Shown: positions 31,676 through 40,784, counted from the stretch's first letter. The stretch is 59,602 bases of DNA from Chlorobiaceae bacterium (GCA_016931495.1 JAFGER010000001.1:1-59602), one strand, 5' to 3'. Translations and numbers: made by a program. The notes: generated from the sequence alone by a model not told the origin.

Positions 31676-33217
31676 TTAGATTTTTTGTGATTTTTTCACG
31701 CCCCGGTCCTTTTTAGCCGTAGCCTCCGCCTTTTCTCTGGCGATGCGCTCCAGCAAAGCGGATGCCGGTTCGTCGTTCGAGTCTTGCGGCACCAACTGGC
31801 CGGAAAAGGCTTTTTTCAGAATGGATTGGCGAAGGGCTTCGGAGCGAGCAATATTGTCCTCAATATCTGACTCAAGCTTATCGATTACAGAAAAACGATC
31901 ATCAAGTAATGTGTTTATCTCTTTTTGCTCTGAGATTGAACACACCGGTATTATTAAATCTCGGCATATTTCAAGCGTTAAATTAAACTGGCCAGCAGTT
32001 GCTTTTGATTTTTTTATCATGGAGCGAACTACGCCTTCAGACAAGAGATAGTTAGATAAATAATTTCCTTCGATGATATTGGTTCGGTATCTCACTATAG
32101 CTTGGTTTATATTCCATTCTGGATGGGTGTTTGGAATTAGAGAAACCTTTCCAAGTGGAGGGCCAACTATATTCATTAAGATGTCACCCGGTTTGCACTT
32201 TGAACGATTTAAAAATCCGCTGTGAATAGATTTTGATACAAATGTTGGTTCAATTGAAAAATCTAGTTTGCCATTCGTTGTCAGATTATAAACCTTTATA
32301 AAAGGGATTTCGCCTTTGCCAGATAAAAGCTCATTTTTTTCTGGAGTGGTGCCTTTTGTGATGAAATCAGAAATATATAATGCTTTGACGAGTGCCCAGC
32401 CATCAGGTGTGTTTGATTTGTCTATGTTCTTTATTTGAACTTCAGGAAGATTTTTAGGCTTACTCGGTCTCTTCCCAATTTTCCCATCCTTTTCCCACTG
32501 CTCAACCGCAGCTTTCCACTCTTCGAGCTGCTGCTGGTAGCGGGCTTCGCGCTCGCGCTTGATGCGCTTTAGGAGTTGCTCTGCGGTTTCGAGCTTGTCG
32601 GCATTCTCTTTGCGCCACTGCTCGGTGAGCTTGCCTTCAAAGGCGTGCTTGAGCAGTGCCTGACGGTAAACCTTGAGCTGCTCACGCGCTTGCTTCAGGC
32701 TCTCGACGCCTTTGTCAAGTTCGGAGAAAAGTTCTTCGATTTTGGCAACGATGCGGTGTTGCTCGTTGAGGGGAGGAAGGCCAAATCTAACTTCTTCTAT
32801 GTATTGCTTGTTTATAGCAGAGAACGTTGTTCCTGTGCCATCTTTGGCTATTTCTCGTTCAATACTTCTTATCAAGTAAAGCAAGTAGCGAGAACTAATT
32901 CCTCCTAAAGCATGAAATGCTGCAAGACCTCGTCCAATACAGCATTTTTCTGGGGCAATATTTGTCGGCCCAACTGGGGCTCTGACGGACATAAGTACCG
33001 ACCCTTTTTGAGCTATTTTATTTGGCTTTGAGCAATATTTATCAATTCTCGGAAATAAAGCTTGGAATTCAGCTTTCCCTTGAAAAAAAGGCAATCCTTT
33101 GCCATTCTTATTGTATGTGCTTGATGGTGGTGATTGTCCCATTACAACATTGGCAATATGATTAAACCCACATTCTGACCAGCCAGAAGGTAGTTCTTTT
33201 TTATTGCTATTTGTCAT
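31676..33217 (-). CDS. hsdS: type I restriction-modification specificity subunit
   Basis: This 513-residue subunit sets the recognised DNA sequence. It has two target-recognition domains, near residues 10-150 and 260-430, separated by a coiled-coil spacer (KIEELFSELDKGVESLKQAR) and followed by a second conserved region ending in SILKKAFSGQLVPQDSNDEPA. The recognition domains are AT-rich, a sign of exchange. I prefer the ATG at 33217 (MTNSNKKELPSGW). The sequence just upstream is a remnant copy of the hsdR 3' end, so the ancestral order was hsdR followed directly by hsdS. Confidence 0.94.
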   Translation of the reverse strand: MTNSNKKELPSGWSECGFNHIANVVMGQSPPSSTYNKNGKGLPFFQGKAEFQALFPRIDKYCSKPNKIAQKGSVLMSVRAPVGPTNIAPEKCCIGRGLAAFHALGGISSRYLLYLIRSIEREIAKDGTGTTFSAINKQYIEEVRFGLPPLNEQHRIVAKIEELFSELDKGVESLKQAREQLKVYRQALLKHAFEGKLTEQWRKENADKLETAEQLLKRIKREREARYQQQLEEWKAAVEQWEKDGKIGKRPSKPKNLPEVQIKNIDKSNTPDGWALVKALYISDFITKGTTPEKNELLSGKGEIPFIKVYNLTTNGKLDFSIEPTFVSKSIHSGFLNRSKCKPGDILMNIVGPPLGKVSLIPNTHPEWNINQAIVRYRTNIIEGNYLSNYLLSEGVVRSMIKKSKATAGQFNLTLEICRDLIIPVCSISEQKEINTLLDDRFSVIDKLESDIEDNIARSEALRQSILKKAFSGQLVPQDSNDEPASALLERIAREKAEATAKKDRGVKKSQKI

Positions 33218-33222
33218 TATTA

Positions 33223-33258
33223 TCACGCAACTAACTCCTTATTCATTGCTTCAATCAA
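33223..33258. repeat. imperfect duplicate of the hsdR 3' end
   Basis: This 36-bp stretch matches 34065-34100 at 31 of 36 positions. On the minus strand it reads LIEAMNKELVA-stop, against LIEEMNEELVA-stop in hsdR. Its stop lies just before the hsdS ATG. Together with the hsdR copy it brackets the DUF559/palindrome block. Confidence 0.85.
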
Positions 33259-33274
33259 AATTCTCCTCGAACCC

Positions 33275-33450
33275 TTTTAATCCCCCTCGGTCCCCCTTTT
33301 TCAAAGGGGGAGGGTGGAAGATAGGGGTGCCATATTTCCCCCCTTAGAAAAAGGGGGGTAGGGGGGATTTTGGACACTGCGCCAACATTGAAACCCTCCA
33401 TTTCACATTCCCCCCTTTTGCGAAGGGGGGCCAGGGGGGATTCGGGGGAT
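33275..33450. repeat. C-rich palindromic repeat array, left
   Basis: Units such as AATCCCCCTCGG, CCCCCTTTTTCAAAGGGGG, CCCCCCTTAGAAAAAGGGGGG and GGGGGGCCAGGGGGGATT recur. The array starts with the CCCCC form and ends with the GGGGGG form, so its ends are inverted relative to each other. Its right part codes for the last 13 or so residues of the DUF559 protein. Confidence 0.8.
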
Positions 33451-33810
33451 TTCCAAACGCTCTCCCACTTTCGCATAAATATCCTCAACCACCGCCTCAG
33501 TCTCCAACAGCACTTGCCGGTTGTCGTAACGAAGCACAAGCAACCCCAATTCCGCCAATCTCTGATCCCGAACCTGGTCTTTCTCCCGATGTTCGGGTTC
33601 ATAATGTTGACTGCCGTCCAGTTCAATCACCAACGTTGCTTTTGCACAGTAGAAATCGACAATGTAGTCAAGAATCGGTTTCTGCCGGTTGAACTGCACG
33701 CCATGTATCTGCTTTCGACGCAGACGTGACCATAGATGCTGCTCCGCATCGGTCATTTCGCAGCGCAATCTTCGTGATGGCTCCTTGAGTTTTTTGTTGT
33801 ACGCTTCCAT
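33403..33810 (-). CDS. DUF559 endonuclease-like protein (Vsr/PD-(D/E)XK fold)
   Basis: The 135-residue protein belongs to the DUF559 family of PD-(D/E)xK-fold nucleases. It has MTDAEQHLWSRLRRKQIHG, FNRQKPILDYIVDFYCAKATL and LVIELDGSQHYEPEHREKD; the D...ELDGSQH catalytic core is intact. Then RDQRLAELGLLVLRYDNRQV. The last residues, PRIPPGPPSQKGG, are read from a C-rich palindrome rather than from an ordinary tail. The gene sits between hsdR and hsdS on the same strand, flanked by C-rich arrays on both sides. It may be an independent mobile nuclease rather than part of the restriction enzyme. Confidence 0.85.
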   Translation of the reverse strand: MEAYNKKLKEPSRRLRCEMTDAEQHLWSRLRRKQIHGVQFNRQKPILDYIVDFYCAKATLVIELDGSQHYEPEHREKDQVRDQRLAELGLLVLRYDNRQVLLETEAVVEDIYAKVGERLEIPRIPPGPPSQKGGM

Positions 33811-33844
33811 TATTCTCGTTTTTTCATTCTGCCTTCATAATCCA

Positions 33845-34056
33845 TGAATCCCCCTCGATCCCCCTTTTCCAAAGGGGGAGGGTAGAGGAAAGTGGCTACA
33901 TCCCCCCTTTTCCAAAGGGAGAGGACAGAGGAAAGTGGCTCCCCCCCCTTTTTCAAAGGGAGAGGGTAAGGATGGGCTACATTTCCCCTCTTAGAAAAAG
34001 TGAGAGGGTCGAAGCTCTATTCCCCCCTTAGAAAAAGGGGGGCCAGGGGGGATTCC
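33845..34056. repeat. C-rich palindromic repeat array, right
   Basis: It starts AATCCCCCTCGATCCCCC and ends AAGGGGGGCCAGGGGGGATT, giving inverted ends. Inside are degenerate units such as CCCCCCTTTTCCAAAGGGAG, and a repeated AGAGGAAAGTGGCT spacer. Units are irregular in spacing and length, so it is not a CRISPR. It ends 9 bp from the hsdR stop codon. Confidence 0.8.
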
Positions 34057-34064
34057 AAAAGGCC

Positions 34065-36893
34065 TCACGCTACTAACTCCTCGTTCATCTCTTCAATCAA
34101 TCGATCCATTTCTTCTCCAAAAAGTTGATACATTTTTCCCAAGCCGCCCTGCCGGTCAAAAGGAGCCATCTCCAGATCATCGCGCTCAAAGTGAAATGAG
34201 CTGATGATGTGGTCGCGGATTATCTGGAGCCAGTGCATCTGCTCCTCGTTGAACTTTTCGCCCGCACCCGCGTGGCGCTTGAGCATCCAGTTCTGGAAGT
34301 TACGGCGCACCGTGGCGTCATAGGTCGAAAGGCTTGTGTCGATTCCGCAAACCCGGCGAATCACCGACACCAGTGCGGTCAACTCGTTGATCGGGTGCTG
34401 ACCTTTGTACTCGTCAATTTGACTGAAGGCGTTCCACACCCTGAGCGGGGCGAGCGCGGGCCTGTCCGTCCGTAGCCTCTCCATCACCTCCCGAATCATG
34501 CCATACGTGACCTCGCGCCTGCGGTACGGCTGATCGTAAAAAATTGCCAGCGCGTCGATTTCGTCCTTGTGCTCGCGGATGTAGTCGGCAAACGCCTCGA
34601 TCAGCTTGTGAGCGTTCTCGATCGAATCCTTGCCCCACTCGGCGCGGATGACCTCATCCAGATTGTCGTGGTCGATCTTCTGCTCCTTCTCCCGTCTGAT
34701 GGAGTCCAGCAGCTCGATCAGTTCACCGTTCAACACATTGGCCGCCTGACGCACCAACTGCTCCTGCGCCTCCTGCCGTTTCTCGTCCCCCGGATCGCCG
34801 TCTGCCGGTTGGCCGGCCAGCTCCAGCGCCTTCGTTTCCACCTTGTCGGCATCGATGGCGTCGAACAGATTCCCGATGAACTGGCTCAGCTCCACCCCTT
34901 TCGCCGCCGTTTTGACCCGCTCTTGCTCATCGGCATCGAGCTGGTTGTTCAACCGCGCAAGGCGTCCGGCCAGCGAGCTGACGGTATCGGCATCGCTGGC
35001 CCCCATCATCACGCCCATCGCCAGGTCTTTCAGCGACAACGATGGTTTGGTGATGATCGGCTGGCTTGAAGTTTTGAGCGACCTTGTGACGCCGACGGCA
35101 TCGATAATCACATAGTGGGTCTTGGCGCTCCGTGCCGACGGCGTGACCTTTTGCAAGCCGTCAAAGTCGAGGGTTCGCGTGCCCCGGCCCTTCATCTGCT
35201 CGAAGTAGTTCCTGCTTTTGACGTCGCGCATAAAGAGCAGGCACTCCAGCGGACGAACGTCGGTTCCGGTGGAGATCATGTCCACCGTCACGGCGATTCT
35301 GGGGTTGTAGTCGTTGCGCAACTGCGAGAGGATCGATTTCGGGTCTTCGCCCGGCTGAATCAAATTTCCCTCTTTATTGCGACTGTCCTGCGCCGCCTTG
35401 TAGGTCACCTTTTTGCAGAAGGCGTTGCTCTCGCCGAACTCTTCGCGTACGGTCTGGATGATGTCGTCGGCGTGGCTGTCGGTTTTAGCGAAAATCAGGG
35501 TTTTGGGCACCTCTTCACGCCCCGGAAAGAGTTCCGGCAGGCAGTTTTTGAAGGCTCGGATGACCGTTCTGATCTGGCTCGGATTGACAATATCGCGGTC
35601 AAGCTGCGTCGATGAATACAGCTCGTCTTCGTCCTGCTCTTCCCAGCGCTTTTTGCGGGTTCTCTTCTCACGCCGTTCGATGAGCTGTTTGGCCTTGAGT
35701 TCCGCGCCTTGCCGGGTGATACGGGTATCGATGTAATAGATTTCGTTACCAACGTTCACGCCATCGGCCACAGCCTTTTCGTGCGTGTACTCGCTGACCA
35801 CGTTTTCATCGAAAAAGCCGAACGTGCGGCTATCCGGCGTGGCGGTCAGGCCGATCAGGTAGGCGTCGAAGTAGTCGAGCACCTGCTGCCAGACGTTGTA
35901 GATGGAGCGGTGGCACTCGTCGATAAAAATGAAGTCGAAGAACTCGATTGGCACCTTCGGGTTGTAGGCGACCGGCACAGGCTGCTTCGGGCGGGTGTGC
36001 TGCTCCCACGGATTGTTCTCTTCGAGCGCCTCGTCCAGCTCTTCGCCTTTGAGGATGGAGTACATGCGCTGAATGGTGCTGATGCAGACCTGAGCATCTT
36101 TCGGGACGCTCGCGTTCTTCAAGCGCTGCACCGCATAGAGTTCGGTGAACTTGCGGTTGTCGTCACTTGGCGTGAAGGCGAGCATCTCTTGCTCGGCCTG
36201 TTCGCCAAGGTTGCGGGTATCGACGAGGAACAGGATGCGCTTGCCTTTGGCGTGCTTCAGAATCCGGTACATGGCTGTGATTGCCGTGTAGGTCTTGCCC
36301 GCGCCGGTGGCCATCTGGATCAGCGCCTTTGGCCTGTCGGCCTTGAAGGAGGCTTCGAGATTGCTGATGGCCGTTTCCTGACAGTCACGCAAGCCCAGCT
36401 CTTTTGCCGGGAGCTTCTCGGGGTTGAGCGGCGGAATATGATGCAGGCGGGCGCGGAGGCTTTCGCCCTCTTCCAGCCACTCCTTGAGCGTTTCCGGGCG
36501 ATGGAAAGTGAAGACTTCCCGTGAGCGGGGTTTGGGATCGCGGCGGTCGGTGAAGCGGGTGATTTCGCCGGTGCTCTGGTAGAGGAATGGCAAGGGGGTG
36601 CTATTCGTGACCCACTTGAGCTTGGAATCCGCATAATCCTCGGTCTGCTCCTCGACCGTGGTAATGTTCTCGGCCTTGCTTTCGCGTTTGGCTTCGATGA
36701 CGCCGACCGGGTGCCTGCCGACGAACAGCACATAATCAGCCGGACCGCTGTAGGTCGGGTACTCTCTGACAGCCTGTCCGGGCCCGTCATTCAGATCGAG
36801 TTTCTTTTTTTCCTGGACGCGCCAACCCGAAGCCCTGAGCAAGGCGTCGATAGTATCGCGTGCTCTCTGTTCCGGATCTTGATTAGGGGTCAT
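34065..36893 (-). CDS. hsdR: type I restriction endonuclease/translocase subunit
   Basis: The 942-residue subunit cuts and translocates unmethylated DNA. An N-terminal nuclease domain shows ADYVLFVGRHPVGVIEAKRE (PD-(D/E)xK). The SF2 helicase has Walker A MATGAGKTYTAI near residue 196, FIFIDECHRSIYN (DEcH) and LIGLTATPDSRT, then motif VI MKGRGTRTLDFD. A C-terminal EcoEI-type domain follows and the protein ends IEEMNEELVA. It is first in hsdR-DUF559-hsdS-hsdM. The last 36 bp have a diverged duplicate before hsdS. Confidence 0.96.
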   Translation of the reverse strand: MTPNQDPEQRARDTIDALLRASGWRVQEKKKLDLNDGPGQAVREYPTYSGPADYVLFVGRHPVGVIEAKRESKAENITTVEEQTEDYADSKLKWVTNSTPLPFLYQSTGEITRFTDRRDPKPRSREVFTFHRPETLKEWLEEGESLRARLHHIPPLNPEKLPAKELGLRDCQETAISNLEASFKADRPKALIQMATGAGKTYTAITAMYRILKHAKGKRILFLVDTRNLGEQAEQEMLAFTPSDDNRKFTELYAVQRLKNASVPKDAQVCISTIQRMYSILKGEELDEALEENNPWEQHTRPKQPVPVAYNPKVPIEFFDFIFIDECHRSIYNVWQQVLDYFDAYLIGLTATPDSRTFGFFDENVVSEYTHEKAVADGVNVGNEIYYIDTRITRQGAELKAKQLIERREKRTRKKRWEEQDEDELYSSTQLDRDIVNPSQIRTVIRAFKNCLPELFPGREEVPKTLIFAKTDSHADDIIQTVREEFGESNAFCKKVTYKAAQDSRNKEGNLIQPGEDPKSILSQLRNDYNPRIAVTVDMISTGTDVRPLECLLFMRDVKSRNYFEQMKGRGTRTLDFDGLQKVTPSARSAKTHYVIIDAVGVTRSLKTSSQPIITKPSLSLKDLAMGVMMGASDADTVSSLAGRLARLNNQLDADEQERVKTAAKGVELSQFIGNLFDAIDADKVETKALELAGQPADGDPGDEKRQEAQEQLVRQAANVLNGELIELLDSIRREKEQKIDHDNLDEVIRAEWGKDSIENAHKLIEAFADYIREHKDEIDALAIFYDQPYRRREVTYGMIREVMERLRTDRPALAPLRVWNAFSQIDEYKGQHPINELTALVSVIRRVCGIDTSLSTYDATVRRNFQNWMLKRHAGAGEKFNEEQMHWLQIIRDHIISSFHFERDDLEMAPFDRQGGLGKMYQLFGEEMDRLIEEMNEELVA

Positions 36894-37227
36894 TCAGAGA
36901 TCGTCTTTGTTGCCTCGCCTATCGTAATGTTCAGCGGTTCGGTGGGGGGATGCAAAGGGTACAGCAGCTCACGACATTCGTCTATCCAACCGAATTGCAG
37001 TAAATTACCAGTTGGCTGCATGAACCCCAAGCATTTACATCAAATGAGCAGGACAGGTTTTTCTTGTTGCCATTCCATCACAGCCTTCGCTACGTCGAGT
37101 AAAGGCAAGCCCTTGAAATACACGCTCAGCCCGCACAACGAGGTGGCGACGACTTGGAGTTTCGGGTATCTTGCCGGCTTGTTTGAAATGAAATGAGGTG
37201 AGTAAGGCGATACAAGATTTGATAGAT
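36894..37227. other. intergenic gap with a possible gene remnant
   Basis: No complete gene is visible. On the minus strand around 37045-37190 an open frame reads YPKLQVVATSLCGLSVYFKG and continues to MEWQQEKPVLLI before TGA, with coding-like composition but no credible start. It may be a fragment left where the restriction operon was inserted. The gap holds the divergent promoters of hsdR and the next gene. Confidence 0.3.
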
Positions 37228-37716
37228 ATGCCCACCACAGACGACTATCGAACCGGCAAAATTGTCGAGGGGATTAAAAAGGCCGAGATGGTTCTCGACA
37301 GCCGATCCGCATTGGCGGCTGGCGATCCTGCGTTCGAGCGTATCCGGGAGAAGATCGTTGCGTTCAGGCCCGTGTGGGTCACGGCGGAACAGGCGGTCGA
37401 GCTGATTCGGCGGGCGGAGGTCATCGCCATTGGTGAGCGGGTCTGCCGGGCGCTTCATCCTGATTCTCCCGAAACGCAGTCCGTGTTTCTTGACGAGCTT
37501 GCCGAAGCGATGGTGGATGCGAACAAGGCGGAGGTCATCACAGTGCCGGAGGCTATGCAGATCATCAACCGGCAGTCGCCTCACCGCATCATCACCTCGA
37601 TGGTGAGCGGAAAGTATCTCGAACTCTGCGCCGCCTGGCCGCCGGATTGCGTTTTCTGCAAGGCGGAGCGGGTCGGTATCCGGTGCATCGGCGTGCGTCA
37701 AGACTTTCGAATCTGA
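37228..37716 (+). CDS. hypothetical protein
   Basis: I do not recognise this 162-residue protein. It is mostly helical (GKIVEGIKKAEMVLDSRSAL, then TAEQAVELIRRAEVIAIGER) and ends with a cysteine-bearing segment (AAWPPDCVFCKAERVGIRCI) whose CVFCK-x6-C pattern could bind a metal. The GC content is host-like. A GTG at 37198 would add ten residues; the ATG at 37228 is preferred without a strong ribosome site. The TfoX gene follows by 13 bp on the same strand. Confidence 0.6.
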   Translation: MPTTDDYRTGKIVEGIKKAEMVLDSRSALAAGDPAFERIREKIVAFRPVWVTAEQAVELIRRAEVIAIGERVCRALHPDSPETQSVFLDELAEAMVDANKAEVITVPEAMQIINRQSPHRIITSMVSGKYLELCAAWPPDCVFCKAERVGIRCIGVRQDFRI

Positions 37717-37729
37717 AACTCTTCATCCA

Positions 37730-38059
37730 ATGTCATCCGATTTGTCGTTTGTCGAGTATGCGTGTGAGCAGATGGGGGCGGCGGGCGCGATTACGTTCCG
37801 GAAAATGTTTGGCGAGTACGCGATCTACTGCGAGGGGAAGGTGGTGGCGCTCGTGTGCGACAACCGGCTTTTTGTGAAGCCGACCGCCGCCGGGCGCAAC
37901 CTTGCCGGGCAGCTTGCCGAAGCGCCGCCCTATCCGGGGGCCAAACCGTATCTTCTTGTCGGCGAAGAGATCGAGGATCGGGAGTGGCTCTCGAACCTCA
38001 TCCGGATGACTGAAAAAGAACTTCCGCCACCGAAAAAGAAAAGCGGGAGAAAAACGTAG
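37730..38059 (+). CDS. TfoX N-terminal domain protein
   Basis: The 109-residue protein has the TfoX_N pattern: VEYACEQMGAAGAITFRKMFGEYAIYCEGK near the start (fold with RKMFGEY), ALVCDNRLFVKPT in the middle and APPYPGAKPYLLVGEE. Full-length TfoX/Sxy regulates competence in gammaproteobacteria; stand-alone N-terminal domains such as this one are common and of uncertain role. The tail is basic (PPPKKKSGRKT). It follows the preceding gene by 13 bp. Confidence 0.85.
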   Translation: MSSDLSFVEYACEQMGAAGAITFRKMFGEYAIYCEGKVVALVCDNRLFVKPTAAGRNLAGQLAEAPPYPGAKPYLLVGEEIEDREWLSNLIRMTEKELPPPKKKSGRKT

Positions 38060-38120
38060 CAAGTCATGAGCACTTTTTCACGGAGGCATCGAAATGGATG
38101 CCTCCGGAACGTACGTGGAC

Positions 38121-38699
38121 TTAAAAGACGAGGTAAGCGCGGGCCTGGTCGAGCTTGTAGCTCCAAGGCAGGTTGGCGTTTTTCCAGCCGTTGACCGAGC
38201 GGCGGCCCTCCTTGCTCAGGTCGCCTTCAAATCCGTCATAAACCGACCAGACATCGGTGTATCCGGCTTTGGTGAGCAGGTCGGCAGCACCGGCGCTGCG
38301 GTCACCGGAACGGCACATCAGGATGACCGGATCGGTTTTCTTCAGCCCGCGAGCGGCCAGCGCCTCGGCAATCTTCATGGTGAAGGCCGAGTTGGGGTTC
38401 ATCTGGAAGCGCTGATTCTTGACATCCCACGTCGAGTAGTCGTTGAGCATGTACGGGATGTTCAGGTTGATCTGGTCGGCGATGCCCACATACAGGGTTT
38501 CCGAAGGCGTCCTGATATCGACAAAGAGCACCTTTTCCGGAGCCTTCACCACCAGGTCATAAGCATCTTTTGCGGAGAGATACTTGCCGGCGATGGTGCG
38601 TTTCTTGGCAGGCAGCGTGCTGGCGTCGAACGATGCGGCGTGCAGCAGGCTGGTCGAAACCAGCAGGAGGGTGACGACCAGGGAGACAATTTTTTTCAT
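38121..38699 (-). CDS. exported rhodanese-like protein
   Basis: The 192-residue protein has a signal peptide (MKKIVSLVVTLLLVSTSLLHA) and a single rhodanese domain: KVLFVDIRTPSETLYVG near residue 57, the active-site loop ILMCRSGDRSAGAA with the catalytic Cys, and VWSVYDGFEGD near the end. Periplasmic rhodaneses move sulfane sulfur, which fits a sulfur-oxidising phototroph; the substrate is inferred only. AAGGGA upstream of the ATG supports the start. Confidence 0.88.
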   Translation of the reverse strand: MKKIVSLVVTLLLVSTSLLHAASFDASTLPAKKRTIAGKYLSAKDAYDLVVKAPEKVLFVDIRTPSETLYVGIADQINLNIPYMLNDYSTWDVKNQRFQMNPNSAFTMKIAEALAARGLKKTDPVILMCRSGDRSAGAADLLTKAGYTDVWSVYDGFEGDLSKEGRRSVNGWKNANLPWSYKLDQARAYLVF

Positions 38700-38818
38700 G
38701 AGGATTTCCCTTGTTTTAATGTGTTGTCGAGAAAGTGGAGCTGATGGCCTCAAGCTTGAGGAGCTTCAAAGGCAGCGCTGGAGCTGATCTATAACCCTTT
38801 GTGCTTGATAGCGTATAA

Positions 38819-38834
38819 CTATATCGTTATATAG
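38819..38834. promoter_or_regulatory. palindrome upstream of the rhodanese gene
   Basis: CTATAT-CGTT-ATATAG is a perfect 6-bp inverted repeat about 120 bp upstream of the rhodanese start. It could be an operator or part of an AT-rich promoter. The rest of the 38700-39008 gap holds GGGGCGATCCCTTGCAGGG and GCGCACGCCATGCGCCC, short palindromic repeats like those near 46.2, 56.9 and 59.0 kb, but no gene. Confidence 0.3.
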
Positions 38835-39008
38835 CAAAGTGATTCGATTTTTGCAACTATCAGGCAAGAATTTTGTACGAGGGGCGATCCCTTGCAGGGA
38901 AGCATCGGGACAATGTCGCCAGACGCGGGCGCACGCCATGCGCCCGTACAGATGCTGCGTTATGTTGTGGCCGTGCAGGGGCGGTTCGCGAACGGCCCGT
39001 CCGGGGTA

Positions 39009-40784
39009 TTATCGATGGCTGGGTGTGAAGATCGGTTCCTTGCGGTTGGCCATTTGCTCGAAAATCGTGTCGAGTTGCGCCCTGAGCGAGCGGTGCAGGT
39101 GAAGGTTTGCCTGGCGGTCGCTGCTGATTTCGATGACGATGCTTTCGTTCCGCCGGAGCGCTTCGGCGTAGAGCGCGCTGAACTCGCGGTTGGTTGCCGG
39201 GCAGGCGTAGCTGAGGCCGAAAGTTTTGGCGGCCAGTTCGACGCTGAAGTTCTGCGGGGTGGCGAAGCACTCGTCGAGCCGGTCGGTCTGCGAGGCGATG
39301 GGCAGGAAAGAGAAGATGCCGCCTCCACGATTGTTCAGCACGATGACGATGAGCGGATTCCACGGGTGCTTGAGCAGCGAGAGGGCGTTCAGGTCGTGCA
39401 GGAAGGAGATGTCGCCGATGAGCAGCGTGGCCGGGCAGCCGAGGCCCGCCGAGAATCCCGCCGCCGTGGAGATGATGCCGTCGATGCCGCTGACGCCGCG
39501 GTTGAGCGCTACGCGCAGGGGCCTGCCTGAGGTCGGCGCGGCGTACAGATCCATGTCCCGCGCGGGCATGCTGTTCGACACGAAGAGCGCGTGTCCATCA
39601 TCGGCAAGTGACGAGACGATGCGTGGCGCGGAGATTTCGCTGACCGGTGCGTCCGGCGAGCATACCGTGTTGTCGATGGTTTCTGCAACTTCCGGGAAAA
39701 GGTCGGCGTATCCGGCCGAAAGCAGTGGTTCGCGGCACGCTTCGAGCGCTGAGGCGACGCTGGCCGGCGAGGCTTCGATGCTCAGGGTGACGTTGTGGTC
39801 GGGGCTGAAGCGGCCCGGATGGTTTCTGACGACCACGTAGTGGCGCGGCGGATGGTTCCGGAGCATCATCGCGGGCTGCTTGCCGATCATCGGGCCGCCG
39901 AAATGGATGACCGTGTCGGGGCTGAAGGCGCTGGCGAAGGTCTCGTTCTGCAAGGCGAGCTGCCATGGTGTGCAGCGCGCCGAGAGCCGGATGCCGGAGG
40001 TGAGATCGGCAAAGAGCGGAACGCGGAGCGAGTCGGCCAGCGCGGCTACAGCCTCGCCCTCCTCGGTGCGGCTCATGCTTCCGGCAACGAAGAGCGGGCG
40101 TTCAGCATCCGCAATGATCTGCCGGAGCGCGGCTACGCCGTCGGCGTCCGGCTCCTGGCGCGGGCGCTCGAAACGGCACCACGGCTCGCCGGACTCAAGC
40201 CAGCCGCGAACCGGCGCGGCCCATGGATGGCCGGGGTCGGGCGCTTCGGGTTCGAGCGGTTCGCGGAACGGCAGGTTCAGATGCACCGGCCCGGCTGGAG
40301 AGCCGAGGCTTCGCTTGACCGCCTGCCCGACCGTCGAAAGCAGCGAGGCGAGCGGCGTGGCGGTGCCGGGTTCGGGAAGTTCGAGGTTCCACCGGACGTA
40401 ATCGCCGAAAAGATGCTGCTGGCGGATCGTCTGGTTGGCCCCTGCTTCGAGCAGCTCGAAGGGGCGGTCAGCCGAGAGCACGATCATCGGCTGCGCGTCC
40501 GCCGAGGCTTCGACGACGGCGGGGAAGTAGTTCGCCACGGCGGTGCCGGAGGTGCAGATGAGGACCGCGGGCCTGCCGGTCGCCCTGGCGTAGCCGAGCG
40601 CATAGAATCCCGCCGGACGCTCGTCGGGGAACATCCTGAAGCGGGCTTTCGGGTTTGACGCCACGGCGAGGGTCAGCGGGGTCGAGCGGGAGCCGGGGGA
40701 GATACAGAAAAATCCGGCGCCCTGCCGGATCAGTTCCTCCACGATCAGCCCGCACCAGAGGGTTGTGATCTGCTTGTGATTCAT
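39009..40784 (-). CDS. menD: SEPHCHC synthase
   Basis: The 591-residue thiamine-diphosphate enzyme joins isochorismate and 2-oxoglutarate in menaquinone synthesis. It begins with WCGLIVEELIRQGAGFFCIS and PGSRSTPLTLAV, has the glutamate in FPDERPAGFYALGYARATGR and CTSGTAVANYFPAVVEA, and the TPP loop ATLLIGDISFLHDLNALSLL with LNNRGGGIFSFL near the C terminus. It lies downstream of menF with a repeat-bearing gap of about 140 bp. Confidence 0.96.
   Translation of the reverse strand: MNHKQITTLWCGLIVEELIRQGAGFFCISPGSRSTPLTLAVASNPKARFRMFPDERPAGFYALGYARATGRPAVLICTSGTAVANYFPAVVEASADAQPMIVLSADRPFELLEAGANQTIRQQHLFGDYVRWNLELPEPGTATPLASLLSTVGQAVKRSLGSPAGPVHLNLPFREPLEPEAPDPGHPWAAPVRGWLESGEPWCRFERPRQEPDADGVAALRQIIADAERPLFVAGSMSRTEEGEAVAALADSLRVPLFADLTSGIRLSARCTPWQLALQNETFASAFSPDTVIHFGGPMIGKQPAMMLRNHPPRHYVVVRNHPGRFSPDHNVTLSIEASPASVASALEACREPLLSAGYADLFPEVAETIDNTVCSPDAPVSEISAPRIVSSLADDGHALFVSNSMPARDMDLYAAPTSGRPLRVALNRGVSGIDGIISTAAGFSAGLGCPATLLIGDISFLHDLNALSLLKHPWNPLIVIVLNNRGGGIFSFLPIASQTDRLDECFATPQNFSVELAAKTFGLSYACPATNREFSALYAEALRRNESIVIEISSDRQANLHLHRSLRAQLDTIFEQMANRKEPIFTPSHR

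Noticed and set aside
33275-34056. Possible CRISPR array
   Set aside because: The C-rich units vary in length and spacing, are palindromic, and lack uniform unique spacers; no cas genes lie nearby.
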